This document shows positions 7,777 through 16,070 of a stretch of 48,808 bases of DNA, piece after piece. Position 1 is the first letter of the stretch. Each line of letters starts with the position of its first letter. Below the pieces are notes generated by a model that saw nothing but the letters and a program-made list of their open reading frames with translations, ran no database searches and was not told where the DNA came from. The position numbers and the translations under genes are program-made. The stretch comes from Legionella nagasakiensis. GTDB taxonomy: Bacteria > Pseudomonadota > Gammaproteobacteria > Legionellales > Legionellaceae. The stretch spans positions 1 to 48,808 of the forward strand of contig NZ_CAAAID010000017.1 of NCBI RefSeq assembly GCF_900639915.1. The letters run 5' to 3'.

Positions 7777-8913
7777 TTATTTAAGCGATTTTGGATTAAT
7801 TCGGATAATCCGATCATCGTTAGCAGCAGGTTGTCCTCGACCATCTTTATTTGAAGTCATGATATATAAAAAATGATCAGGACCAACGATTACATTTCTT
7901 ATGCGGCCATATTGTTTGCGAAAATGTCCTAAAAGTTGTCGGAATCCTGATTGATTTTCATCAAGTTTGGCTTCATAAAGTGTTTGTCCTCTTAACCCAC
8001 CAAAATAGAGGCTGCTATTTAAATAGGTGATGCCAGATGGTGCCCAAGTCTCATTTTTCCCTGAAGTTAAAGCAGGAGCCATCATTCCTTGAGCGGTCTC
8101 TTGGCCTTGAATCACAGGCCAGCCATAATTATGTCCAGACAATATTAAATTGACCTCATCATTTCCTCGTTCACCGTGTTCTGTTGCCCACAACCGACCT
8201 TGTTCGTCCCATGCCAATCCTTGTGGGTTTCTGTGACCATATGAATAAATTGCGGAGGAAAATGGATTATTTGGGGCAGGCTTCCCATCTTTAGTAATAC
8301 GTAATATTTTTCCTGCAAGAGATTGGGTGTTCTGTGCTGATGAGCGTTGTTGGGCATCGCCTGTGGTCACATATAAATAACCGTCTGGTCCAAATAATAG
8401 GCGGCCACCATTATGGAAGCGAGCGGCTGGAATGTTATTAAAAATGATGGTTTTGTTCCGAAGCTCACCTTCAGCATTATAAGTATAGCGTACAATCTCA
8501 TTTTGTAAGGTTCCATTTCTACGAGTAGTCTTATAAAGATACAAATACGATGTTGTTTCAAATTCAGGGTCAAGCGCCATTCCTAAAAGCCCACCTTCCC
8601 CACTGGCATCCACCTCTGGAATTTTAATACGTGTTTTAATCTTACCAATTCTTACCAAGGTTCCTCGGCGTTCAGTAATTAGCATGTCGCCATTTGGTAA
8701 AAATGCCATTTCCCACGGTGCGGTTAAATCATTGGCAACGACTTCAGCATGAGTTGAGATTGAGTTTTTCCCTGCCTGTACGGTGGTTGCGGTGGGTTGA
8801 AAAAACAGAGGGATAAGTTGGTTTCTGAAAAAGTAAGCTAGTCCAGCTACGATTGCAATTGTAAACAATAATTTTATGAAAAAACGTAATGTTCTGAGGG
8901 GCATTTTTTGCAT
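7777..8913 (-). CDS. Membrane-anchored PQQ-dependent sugar (aldose/sorbosone-type) dehydrogenase
   Basis: The 378-aa protein has an N-terminal membrane anchor (about 12-31) and a six-bladed propeller of the soluble glucose/YliI aldose dehydrogenase family. Typical motifs are TAPWEMAFLPNGDMLITERR, GGLLGMALDPEF, RFHNGGRLLFGPDGYLYVTTGD, YSYGHRNPQGLAWDE and WATEHGERGNDEVN; the last two carry PQQ- and Ca-binding residues. It would oxidise aldoses in the periplasm, passing electrons to the respiratory chain. No PQQ synthesis genes are visible, so cofactor supply is unknown. It is convergent with the PncC-ThpR gene. Confidence 0.88.
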   Translation of the reverse strand: MQKMPLRTLRFFIKLLFTIAIVAGLAYFFRNQLIPLFFQPTATTVQAGKNSISTHAEVVANDLTAPWEMAFLPNGDMLITERRGTLVRIGKIKTRIKIPEVDASGEGGLLGMALDPEFETTSYLYLYKTTRRNGTLQNEIVRYTYNAEGELRNKTIIFNNIPAARFHNGGRLLFGPDGYLYVTTGDAQQRSSAQNTQSLAGKILRITKDGKPAPNNPFSSAIYSYGHRNPQGLAWDEQGRLWATEHGERGNDEVNLILSGHNYGWPVIQGQETAQGMMAPALTSGKNETWAPSGITYLNSSLYFGGLRGQTLYEAKLDENQSGFRQLLGHFRKQYGRIRNVIVGPDHFLYIMTSNKDGRGQPAANDDRIIRINPKSLK

Positions 8914-9232
8914 TCCACGCTTAAGATATATTTAAAATAGCTGGGCGTGTCATTGATGACACCCACTAATAATGGATGAACTTTTTTTAGAATATACTAT
9001 GATATTGGATGTTGGCCATAATAAATAATGAAAGTCCATTTAAATGGATTTATGCACTCTCTATATAGGCAAGGGTCTCGCCCCCCTTTACAAAAGCGAA
9101 GCCTTTAAGAGCAATAGAAAGGAACTAAGAAAAAGTTTAATAAAGCTTGGATTATAAATAAAATCACTTGTATATTTTATCTTGCGAAGTATCTCTCTAT
9201 CATTAATTAATGATAATAATAAGGATGATGTT
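8914..9232. other. Intergenic region with three short inverted repeats
   Basis: No gene is supported here. It holds GTGTCAT-TG-ATGACAC (8947-8962), the 14-bp palindrome TCCATTTAAATGGA (9035-9048) and the 16-bp palindrome ATCATTAATTAATGAT (9199-9214). The region separates two divergent genes and must contain both promoters. AT-rich hexamers such as TATACT near 8994 may serve as a -10 box, but I cannot assign a direction with confidence. Confidence 0.5.
9199..9214. promoter_or_regulatory. 16-bp palindrome, possible operator before the AhpD-like gene
   Basis: ATCATTAATTAATGAT is a perfect palindrome ending 18 bases before the AhpD-like start codon and just before the AAGGAT ribosome site. Its position would block transcription or initiation if a dimeric repressor bound. 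It does not match an OxyR site that I know. This is inference from position and symmetry only. Confidence 0.35.
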
Positions 9233-9577
9233 ATGTCAGAAAAATTCACACAAATTACCAAGGATATTACGACACAGCTTGGAAAGATGCGTAAAGAAAT
9301 GCCAGAGGTTATGTCTGGTTTTGCTGCCATTTCACAAGCGGCGAGTAAAGATGGCATTTTGGATAAGAAAACCAAAGAATTAATTGCTATGGCATTAGCC
9401 GTTGCGAACCATTGTCCTGGTTGCATAGGATTTCATGCCCAAACGTTAGTTAAACTCCAAACCCGTCGAGAGGAATTGCTTGAAACTTTGGCGATGGCAA
9501 TTTATATGGGTGGCGGTCCTTCGCTTATGTATGCTGCTGAAGCCTTGGAGGCCTTTGAAGAATTTAATGAAAATTAG
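9233..9577 (+). CDS. AhpD-like carboxymuconolactone decarboxylase family protein
   Basis: The 114-aa protein has the AhpD-type redox core HCPGCIGFHAQTLVKL with CxxC and following His, as in alkylhydroperoxidase D proteins. The all-helical pattern ILDKKTKELIAMALAVANHC and AMAIYMGGGPSLMYAAEALE is typical of the family. A peroxidase or disulphide reductase role is likely. ATG 9233, preceded by AAGGATGATGTT, is chosen over an in-frame start at 9182 that would add residues unlike the family. No ahpC is adjacent. Confidence 0.88.
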   Translation: MSEKFTQITKDITTQLGKMRKEMPEVMSGFAAISQAASKDGILDKKTKELIAMALAVANHCPGCIGFHAQTLVKLQTRREELLETLAMAIYMGGGPSLMYAAEALEAFEEFNEN

Positions 9578-9604
9578 GACAATGAATCTGTCTCATTGTC
9601 CTAA
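9574..9604. terminator. Bidirectional hairpin spanning two convergent stop codons
   Basis: A perfect 12-bp stem TTAGGACAATGA (9574-9585) and TCATTGTCCTAA (9593-9604) has a 7-base loop. It contains the stop codon of the AhpD-like gene (9575-9577) and of the convergent exported gene (9601-9603). The minus-strand exit is moderately T-rich; the plus-strand exit is not. It probably terminates or stabilises both mRNAs. Confidence 0.7.
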
Positions 9605-10119
9605 CCTGTAGTGCCCCAGGATTTATCTTGGGGATAAGTTGCATTTTGGTGGAGCATTGCATTCGCTTGATTGTTTGAGGAAAATAATTGACTGTTTGCT
9701 GAAATCATCTGATTGGTTTGGGTATTTTTCGGTTGACAGGGGTATTGTTTACTGACTCCTATTAGGGCAACCTGTGATACACTCATTTTGTTTTTATCAC
9801 TTTGTTGACTTGAAATTTCGCGATAAGTTTGTTGAATCAGGCTATCAAGTGTGGCTGCTTTAAGCTGGACACCTGCAGGCAAGCAAAATAATGGTGCTCC
9901 TTGCGATTTTGCTGAATCGTTAGCTAGAGTCAATGTTTCGGCAATACTCTCACAAGTTAATGTAAGGATATTCCTGGCTGACCTGGCCCATGCTTGTGAT
10001 TGTGGGTCAGCCCTCATTTCCATTTTTGGAATATTGTTAACAATATTCATATAATGATCAATCGTATCGGCATGAGCAGAAACAGATATGGTTAATAGGA
10101 AATAAAGAATACGCCTCAT
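9601..10119 (-). CDS. Exported protein with Rap1a/Tai-like cysteine pattern
   Basis: The 172-aa product has a short signal peptide (MRRILYFLLTISVSAHA, cut near AHA). The mature part has LTCESIAETL, then PLFCLPAGVQLKAATLDSLI and KQYPC. A central FCLPxGV followed by a helix resembles the Rap1a/Tai family of small periplasmic immunity-type proteins, but the usual following motifs are loose. The last 40 residues are Asn/Gln-rich and probably unstructured. No secretion-system toxin is adjacent, so an immunity role is not supported by context. Confidence 0.55.
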   Translation of the reverse strand: MRRILYFLLTISVSAHADTIDHYMNIVNNIPKMEMRADPQSQAWARSARNILTLTCESIAETLTLANDSAKSQGAPLFCLPAGVQLKAATLDSLIQQTYREISSQQSDKNKMSVSQVALIGVSKQYPCQPKNTQTNQMISANSQLFSSNNQANAMLHQNATYPQDKSWGTTG

Positions 10120-10303
10120 TTTGCCTCTTACCTTAACTCAATTTTTATCATTTTTATTGTATCTCTAGCCTATCATCCTGCCTTGGAGTATTTGGATAAC
10201 CAGACACATTGCATTCGGCATTCAGATTTAAATCAAAATAAGCGATCTACTTTTTAATGTAAAGTACATCATACTTTTAACTGAGTTTTTGTTTACTTCT
10301 ATT

Positions 10304-10510
10304 TTATAGAATGGAATGAGGCGATATAAGGCCAAGGGCAAACGCCAAAAATAAAAAAACAAATAGACAAAGTGATAAACCAATTCGCCAAGTTAACGCT
10401 TTAACGGTGCGTTTGGATTTACCTTCATCTTTGACAAGAAAAATAAGACTGCTTGCCAGTGCTGCCAGTATAATTAACATAGCAAGAATGATGATGGCTT
10501 TAGTAAACAT
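10304..10510 (-). CDS. DUF2909 twin-transmembrane protein
   Basis: The 68-aa protein has two membrane helices (AIIILAMLIILAALASSLIF and LSLCLFVFLFLAFALGLI) separated by the basic loop DEGKSKRTVKALTWRIG. This is the DUF2909 plan, commonly encoded beside cytochrome oxidase and SURF1 genes. AGGAG lies 8 bases before ATG. It is divergent from SURF1, with 70 bases between them, so both promoters overlap. A role in oxidase assembly is inferred from neighbourhood. Confidence 0.82.
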   Translation of the reverse strand: MFTKAIIILAMLIILAALASSLIFLVKDEGKSKRTVKALTWRIGLSLCLFVFLFLAFALGLISPHSIL

Positions 10511-10580
10511 TGCTATACTCCTGGTTTTTTTAAGCAGTTGCCATAGACTAAAGTGCTTTGCAAATTATGATAGATAAAAG

Positions 10581-11297
10581 ATGTTAAGTTTAACCGGTTT
10601 TAAAATTCGTTTCATCTTAAATTGGCCTATGGCAATACTAACATTGGCTGCAATCTTGATTTTTATGAGATTGGGCTATTGGCAATTGGAACGAGCTCAT
10701 GAGAAAGAGCAGATGCTTCAGTTAGAAAAAAAATTTTTAAATCAATTACCTATGGATTGGTCTCCGTTGGACAAGCCGCCCGCTCAGTATCAGCGGATTA
10801 AGGTTCGGGGGCATTTTCTTTCGCAGGTCGTGTTATTGGACAACCAACATCATCAGCATCAGTTTGGATATCATGTTCTTTCTCCTTTTCAACTGACCAA
10901 TCATCAAATCATTTTAGTGGATCGAGGTTGGGTCGCTGGTGATGTGACTAGACAATCGTTGCCAGTCATTAAGACTCCACTTAGTATTATTGAAATAATA
11001 GGTAGTAGTTACTATCCATCTGAAAAAAAGATTTTACTTGGGCAACCCTTTGAAAAAAAAGAGAATCAGTTGATTATCGAATCGATTGATACGAAAATTG
11101 CCAGTCAGTTTTTGCATAAATCAGTTCATCCGTTTATTATTCGACTTGATAAGAAAGAAGCGAATGGTTTTATTCGAGAATGGCCTATTGTTTCAATGTC
11201 TCCGCAGCGACATTACGCTTATGCATTCCAATGGTTTGCCATAGCATTCGTTATTTTTGTCTTGTTTGTTGCCTTAAATAGTAAGAAAAAAGCATGA
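10581..11297 (+). CDS. SURF1 family cytochrome oxidase biogenesis protein
   Basis: The 238-aa inner-membrane protein has the SURF1 layout: N-terminal helix (about 13-31) ending in RLGYWQLERAHEKEQML, periplasmic domain with VLLDNQHHQHQFGYHVLSPF and ILVDRGWV, and a C-terminal helix preceded by RHYAYAFQWFAIA. SURF1 helps insert heme a into cytochrome oxidase subunit I. It is the first gene of a tight cluster of Sco-like protein, CtaA, CtaB and Sco, overlapping the next gene by 4 bases. Confidence 0.93.
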   Translation: MLSLTGFKIRFILNWPMAILTLAAILIFMRLGYWQLERAHEKEQMLQLEKKFLNQLPMDWSPLDKPPAQYQRIKVRGHFLSQVVLLDNQHHQHQFGYHVLSPFQLTNHQIILVDRGWVAGDVTRQSLPVIKTPLSIIEIIGSSYYPSEKKILLGQPFEKKENQLIIESIDTKIASQFLHKSVHPFIIRLDKKEANGFIREWPIVSMSPQRHYAYAFQWFAIAFVIFVLFVALNSKKKA

Positions 11298-11830
11298 ATG
11301 TTTTTTATCGTAAGTATTTTGTTCCTGTTGCACTGGTTTTATTATTTGCCTCCCCGGGGCTTTTTGCTTATTTTTTTTATAGTCATCCGCAATGGCTGGG
11401 CGCAACAAAAACCAATAAAGGTGAATTGTTAAATCCTCCAATATTGATTTCACCCCATGACATTGCAGCGAAATGGCGGGTATTGCTATGGAGTCCGGAC
11501 GGATGTAAGAAACAGTGCGTACAGCAATTAAATAAGCTGGCAAGAATTCGCTTGGCGTTAGGCCGGCACTTATATGAAGTTGAATCTTGTTTGTTAATGA
11601 AGCCTGATGTGCCGCCGCTGTCTGATCGTTTAACTTATGTTTTGCGTGACCAGGATATTCATGTGTTAAAATTGACAGCGGGTAATCATGCACGGTTACC
11701 TGCTTTACCACCCACACCCCAAATATATCTTGAAAATCCCAATGGATTTTTGGTGCTTGCTTATTCGCCAGATACCAAGCCGGAGGATATTTTTCATGAT
11801 ATTAAACGCTTATTGAATGTAAAAGAGTAA
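11294..11830 (+). CDS. Sco-like thioredoxin-fold membrane protein of the cytochrome oxidase cluster
   Basis: The 178-aa protein has one N-terminal membrane helix (about 10-29) and a periplasmic domain with CKKQC (Cys71, Cys75). That CxxxC spacing is the same as in Sco copper chaperones (CGYLC in the gene at 13723). The later segment PPTPQIYLENPNGFLVLAYS aligns by eye with the Sco stretch HTGTVLLFNPKGQLSAFF, but the copper-binding His is replaced. It is probably a redox or chaperone partner in oxidase assembly. It overlaps SURF1 by ATGA and is 7 bases from ctaA. Confidence 0.75.
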   Translation: MNVFYRKYFVPVALVLLFASPGLFAYFFYSHPQWLGATKTNKGELLNPPILISPHDIAAKWRVLLWSPDGCKKQCVQQLNKLARIRLALGRHLYEVESCLLMKPDVPPLSDRLTYVLRDQDIHVLKLTAGNHARLPALPPTPQIYLENPNGFLVLAYSPDTKPEDIFHDIKRLLNVKE

Positions 11831-11837
11831 TGATTTG

Positions 11838-12842
11838 ATGGAATTAAAAATATTACGCCAAATAACAATGTTGGCAATCACTTTAGCATTGACTGTGGTT
11901 ATGTTGGGTGCTTATACAAGACTGACGGATGCGGGATTAGGATGCCCGGATTGGCCTGGATGTTATGGTCATATGATATTACCAACGGAAAAAAGCAATT
12001 TATCACTTGTGCAAAAACAATTTCCTGACAAGCAATTCGAGAGGCAAAAAGCATGGACCGAGATGGTGCATCGCTATGCTGCGGGGACATTGGGCTTATT
12101 AATTTTAATTATTTTTATCTGTACTTTTTTATTTTCCCACCCGTTAAGAAAAATACCGAAAATCTTGCCTTTTTCATTAGTTGGCTTAGTGATATTTCAG
12201 GCGATGTTAGGCATGTGGACGGTCACTTTGAAGTTGCTTCCAGTGATTGTGATGGCTCATTTACTGGGAGGCCTATTGATTTTTGCAGGACTTTGTTATT
12301 TTCGTTGGCAATTAAGCGATGTTAAAGGGCAATCTCTGCCGAGGTGGCGTTTTTGGGTTATTTTGACCACAGTTATTGTTTTTGTTCAAATTGGATTAGG
12401 GGGATGGGTGAGCTCAAACTATGCAGGAATTGCTTGCGTTGGTTTTCCCAAATGTAATGGTCTATGGTTTCCCGAATTAGATTTTTCGCAAGGCTTTAAT
12501 TTATTTTCACCAGTTGGTCTTAACTATCAGGGCGGTCTGTTGGATTCCCATATTCGAGTAACCATTCAATTCATTCATCGTTTAGGTGCTGTTACGACAG
12601 CAGGGTTTGTTATTTTACTTTCAGGATTAATGATTGCACGATTTCGTGCAACTTATTTACGCATGGTTGCCATGTTGGCTATTGCGCTGGTATTAATACA
12701 ATTCTCATTAGGGGTGATGAATGTAATTTACTTACTCCCTTTATGGGTTGCTGTTGCACATAATGGCGTGGCTGCATTGCTTTTGGTTACGATGTTCAGC
12801 CTGCTTTATTTATCCAAGGGAGGTGTTCATGCACCTCAATAG
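11838..12842 (+). CDS. ctaA: Heme A synthase (COX15/CtaA)
   Basis: The 334-aa polytopic protein converts heme O to heme A. It shows [20 protein letters not shown] with the conserved [19 protein letters not shown] (heme His), MAHLLGG, the second half [33 protein letters not shown] and [11 protein letters not shown]. Four His ligands for two hemes are therefore present. Eight membrane helices are expected. ATG 11838 is preferred to TTG 11835 directly before it. Its 3' end overlaps ctaB by 14 bases. Confidence 0.95.
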   Translation: MELKILRQITMLAITLALTVVMLGAYTRLTDAGLGCPDWPGCYGHMILPTEKSNLSLVQKQFPDKQFERQKAWTEMVHRYAAGTLGLLILIIFICTFLFSHPLRKIPKILPFSLVGLVIFQAMLGMWTVTLKLLPVIVMAHLLGGLLIFAGLCYFRWQLSDVKGQSLPRWRFWVILTTVIVFVQIGLGGWVSSNYAGIACVGFPKCNGLWFPELDFSQGFNLFSPVGLNYQGGLLDSHIRVTIQFIHRLGAVTTAGFVILLSGLMIARFRATYLRMVAMLAIALVLIQFSLGVMNVIYLLPLWVAVAHNGVAALLLVTMFSLLYLSKGGVHAPQ

Positions 12843-13713
12843 TAATTCATACGTCCATACAACCTGGCGAGATTATCTAGAATTATGCAAGCCTCGGGTG
12901 GTGGCATTAATGTTACTTACGGTTGTCGTTGGTATGTATCTTGCAACTCCCGGCTGGGTGTCATTAACTTTGTTGGGGTCTTCCCTTGTTGGGATTGGGT
13001 TATGTGCAGGAAGTGCTGCTGCAATCAATCATCTGCTGGATAAGCGGATTGATGCCATTATGATGCGAACTAGAAAACGGCCAATCGCCCATGGACGAAT
13101 TTCTGTGAAGCAAGCTTCTTGGTTTGCACTTGTCCTGGGAAGTATGGGGATTGTTGTGCTGATTTTCTTTGTCAACGCACTCACAGCAACATTAACCTTT
13201 ATGACGTTAATTGGGTACGCTGGTGTGTACACTGGCTATCTAAAGCGTGCTACGCCGCAAAATATCGTCATTGGTGGCTTAGCTGGTGCAGCCCCTCCTT
13301 TACTGGGTTGGACGGCTGTGACGAATCAACTAGATCCACAAGCCTTGCTTTTAGTGTTGATTATATTTACGTGGACGCCGCCGCATTTTTGGGCGTTGGC
13401 GATTTATCGTTTTGAAGATTATCAACATGCCGAAATTCCCATGCTGCCTGTTACCCACGGAATACAATTTACTAAATTAAATGTGTTGTTATATACCATT
13501 TTACTGGTCGTCGTTAGCATGCTGCCTTTTATTGTCAAGATGAGTGGTTGGTTTTATTTGACCGGTGTTTTATTGTTAGGTGCTCGTTTCTTATATTGGG
13601 CTGTTGTTTTATATCGCAGTGAACAACCAGTTGTGGCCATGCGCACGTTTAGATTTTCCATTATTTACTTAATGTTATTATTTTTGTTTTTATTGCTGGA
13701 TCATTATTTGTAA
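12829..13713 (+). CDS. ctaB: Protoheme IX farnesyltransferase (heme O synthase)
   Basis: The 294-aa UbiA-family prenyltransferase makes heme O from heme B. Motifs are [18 protein letters not shown], the Asp-rich-like [19 protein letters not shown] (first Mg-prenyl site), [20 protein letters not shown] and [18 protein letters not shown] with the second site. Seven to nine helices are visible. ATG 12829 has GGGAGG 7 bases upstream inside ctaA; a start at 12748 would add unrelated residues read from the ctaA coding region. It acts just before CtaA in the same pathway. Confidence 0.95.
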   Translation: MHLNSNSYVHTTWRDYLELCKPRVVALMLLTVVVGMYLATPGWVSLTLLGSSLVGIGLCAGSAAAINHLLDKRIDAIMMRTRKRPIAHGRISVKQASWFALVLGSMGIVVLIFFVNALTATLTFMTLIGYAGVYTGYLKRATPQNIVIGGLAGAAPPLLGWTAVTNQLDPQALLLVLIIFTWTPPHFWALAIYRFEDYQHAEIPMLPVTHGIQFTKLNVLLYTILLVVVSMLPFIVKMSGWFYLTGVLLLGARFLYWAVVLYRSEQPVVAMRTFRFSIIYLMLLFLFLLLDHYL

Positions 13714-13722
13714 GGGGAACAA

Positions 13723-14367
13723 ATGGCTAATAAAAAAAATGGTGTGACTTTAACCGTGGTGGTTTTAGTTGCGTTCGTTGCTTTAATATCGGGCGTATTT
13801 TTTTCACAATATATTCATAAGACAAAAAAAATTGATGAGAGCAAATTTCATGGTACCTTGTTGAATGAACCACGAGAAGTTAATTCTTTTGCCTTAACTG
13901 GCACGGATCAACAACCATTTAATAATGCAAGTTTGCAAGGGCAATGGACGATGATGTTTTTTGGTTTTACCAATTGTGGTTATCTTTGTCCAACCACGAT
14001 GGCTGAGCTTGGCAAGATGTATCGCTTATTGGAAGAAAAAAGAGTGAAAACACTACCTAAGGTGGTTATGGTTTCTATTGATCCAAAGAGAGATAATCTG
14101 GAAAAATTGGAGCATTACGTTCATGCCTTTAATCCTAACTTTTACGGTGCTCGTGGGGATAAACGTACAATCAGGGCCATGACTCGTGAATTGGGGATTG
14201 CCTATGCAAAAATTGCTCTCAAAAACAATGAAGATCCGCAAAACTATGACATTGAGCATACAGGTACGGTCTTATTATTTAATCCTAAAGGTCAATTGAG
14301 TGCCTTTTTTACGGTGCCTCATCAAGCCGATAATCTAGCTGATGATTATCTATTGTTGATCTCATAA
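13723..14367 (+). CDS. Sco1/SenC family copper chaperone
   Basis: The 214-aa protein has one N-terminal helix (about 9-29) and a periplasmic thioredoxin-like domain. Copper ligands are Cys85 and Cys89 in FGFTNCGYLCPTTM and His179 in DIEHTGTVLLFNP. It delivers or reduces copper for the CuA site of cytochrome oxidase subunit II. AGGGGA precedes ATG by 5 bases. It follows ctaB by 9 bases and closes the oxidase-assembly operon. Confidence 0.94.
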   Translation: MANKKNGVTLTVVVLVAFVALISGVFFSQYIHKTKKIDESKFHGTLLNEPREVNSFALTGTDQQPFNNASLQGQWTMMFFGFTNCGYLCPTTMAELGKMYRLLEEKRVKTLPKVVMVSIDPKRDNLEKLEHYVHAFNPNFYGARGDKRTIRAMTRELGIAYAKIALKNNEDPQNYDIEHTGTVLLFNPKGQLSAFFTVPHQADNLADDYLLLIS

Positions 14368-14680
14368 GCAAAAAATGATTGGTTCAATCGGAGAACATCT
14401 TATCAATGTCCATTGATGACGGTTTAATGTGTTCCGTATGTGAGTGGGTATGAATTATTAAGCAATAATTTTTTGTGAGAATACCCTGTAAGTGCGGTTA
14501 AGGTGATCTACACTTTCCATATGATCTGTGCAGTAGCAAATCCATAGATTGTTTACGTCTGGCTGTGTGCGGGATGCGTGCGCATGAATTTTTAATATGT
14601 TTTTATCAGGTAGGATAATCATTAAACCATGCGGGTTCACTGGCTGTGAAATCTGCTAATAATAACTAAGGTTAGTAGTC
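14368..14680. other. Intergenic region; only a weak 60-codon reading frame
   Basis: No convincing gene is seen. A minus-strand frame at 14458-14640 (GTG start, no ribosome site; internal ATG at 14622) encodes about 60 residues with a few Cys and His and resembles nothing I know. The region should hold the terminator of the sco operon and the rimK promoter; no strong hairpin is visible. Confidence 0.4.
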
Positions 14681-15589
14681 ATGAAAATCGCGATATTAGC
14701 GACAAACCCTAATTTATACTCACACCAGCGTTTGAAAGCCGCCGGCGAGGCTGCAGGTCATGAAATTAAAATCATTAATTTTTTGTACTGTTACATGAAT
14801 GTTGCAGCTTCAAATCCAAAGGTTCATTATCGCGGTGGGGAGGCTTTGCCACATTTTGATGCTGTTATTCCGCGTATTGGCAGTTCTAATACATTTTATG
14901 GTACAGCGGTACTGCGTCATATGGAAACCATGGGTATGTATACTTTGAATGAGTCGATCGCCATCTCACGTTCGCGAGATAAATTTCGTTCTTTACAGTT
15001 GTTGGCTCGCAAAGGCATTCCAATGCCATTGACAAGTTTTGCTCAATCTCCAGATGATGCAGAAGATTTGATTCGTATGGTCGGGGGGACGCCTTTGGTG
15101 ATTAAATTACTGGAGGGAACGCAGGGTAAAGGCGTTATTTTGGCTGATAGTCAGCAATCGGCGGTTAGTATTATCAATGCATTTAAGGAAATGCACGTTA
15201 ATATTTTGTTGCAGGAGTTTATATCCGAATCGCACGGTACGGATATTCGTTGTCTCGTGGTTGGTGATAAGGTGGTGGCCGCGATAAAACGACAGGCGAA
15301 AGAAGGAGAGTTTCGTGCAAATGTTCATCAAGGGGGAAAGGCTTATAAAGTTAAACTGTCCTCGCAAGAACGGGCACTTGCGGTTGCCGCAACAAAAACC
15401 ATGGGACTTAAGGTGGCAGGCGTTGACATATTAAGATCGAATCACGGGCCATTAATTCTAGAGATTAATTCTTCGCCAGGCCTTGAAGCCATTGAAAAAA
15501 CAACGCAAATTGATATTGCTGGTGAAATCATCCAGTATATTGAAAAACATGCTAAGCCTATTAGCATTAATAAACGTTTTCAAGGGTAA
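14681..15589 (+). CDS. rimK: Ribosomal protein S6 glutamate ligase RimK
   Basis: The 302-aa ATP-grasp enzyme adds glutamates to the C-terminus of ribosomal protein S6. Signatures are [49 protein letters not shown]-type ([15 protein letters not shown] here), [17 protein letters not shown] for [23 protein letters not shown] and [18 protein letters not shown] for Mg binding. The length is normal for the family. The C-terminal basic extension ([11 protein letters not shown]) is short. GTTAG precedes the ATG. Confidence 0.94.
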   Translation: MKIAILATNPNLYSHQRLKAAGEAAGHEIKIINFLYCYMNVAASNPKVHYRGGEALPHFDAVIPRIGSSNTFYGTAVLRHMETMGMYTLNESIAISRSRDKFRSLQLLARKGIPMPLTSFAQSPDDAEDLIRMVGGTPLVIKLLEGTQGKGVILADSQQSAVSIINAFKEMHVNILLQEFISESHGTDIRCLVVGDKVVAAIKRQAKEGEFRANVHQGGKAYKVKLSSQERALAVAATKTMGLKVAGVDILRSNHGPLILEINSSPGLEAIEKTTQIDIAGEIIQYIEKHAKPISINKRFQG

Positions 15590-15604
15590 GGACCGACATT
15601 AAGG

Positions 15605-15701
15605 AAAATTAATTGTAACTGTTCACGCCATTTAACCTGCACTCCAATCTGACTTTTCCCCTAAGGCATTCAAAATGTGGTGAATGGTCACAATTAATTT
15701 T
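15605..15701. repeat. 97-bp element with 29-nt imperfect terminal inverted repeats
   Basis: The left arm 15605-15633 begins AAAATTAATTGT and the right arm 15673-15701 ends ACAATTAATTTT. Across 29 positions 24 are Watson-Crick pairs and 2 more are G-T, with the outermost 12 perfect. The centre is 39 bases. The right arm includes the stop codon of the HTH-like gene. It could be a bidirectional terminator, a small RNA stem, or a MITE-like remnant. Confidence 0.65.
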
Positions 15702-15933
15702 GTTTTTTATCACTTCTACCTAATAACCAATCGGCGCTGACTTCTAACTCTTCAGCCAATAGATTTAGTAATGGTGCTTCAAGGTTTATATTGCCATTTA
15801 ATATGGCTTCCGCCTTAAATCTTGGTATTTTAATTAGTTTGGCAAATACTTCTACGCGCTCATGGTTTTCTTGCGGCACGCCAATGTCATCTAATTCTTT
15901 GTTAAGACGTTCTGAAAATTGTTTATTACTCAT
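15694..15933 (-). CDS. Small HTH-like (Xre-type) regulator
   Basis: The 79-aa protein has a helical pattern of a lambda-repressor-like domain: FSERLNKELDDIGVP, ERVEVFAKLIKIPRFKAEAI, then LLNLLAEELEVSADWLLGR. The ending LEVSADWLLGRSD is typical of Xre-family regulators (NVSADWLLGG type). ATG 15933 has AAGGAGG 6 bases upstream; a longer frame to 15966 is rejected. A single domain with no effector part suggests a small DNA-binding repressor or a phage-derived regulator. Targets are unknown. Confidence 0.75.
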   Translation of the reverse strand: MSNKQFSERLNKELDDIGVPQENHERVEVFAKLIKIPRFKAEAILNGNINLEAPLLNLLAEELEVSADWLLGRSDKKQN

Positions 15934-16070
15934 GCTAACCTCCTTTAGGAAGTCAGATAGAGGCATCGCTTGTGGGCTACGCGGATTGCCTGTAACTGAG
16001 ATTAAAAATTAAACGGTCTTTCGAATGGATATAGCATAAAAAACGATTTTTGCAATGTGACTCTCTTTTT

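Noticed and set aside
11274-11717. 147-codon minus-strand frame
   Set aside because: It is antisense to the Sco-like gene, which has clear membrane helix and neighbours in the oxidase operon.
14458-14640. 60-codon minus-strand frame before rimK
   Set aside because: GTG start without ribosome site and no recognised similarity; left only as a note.
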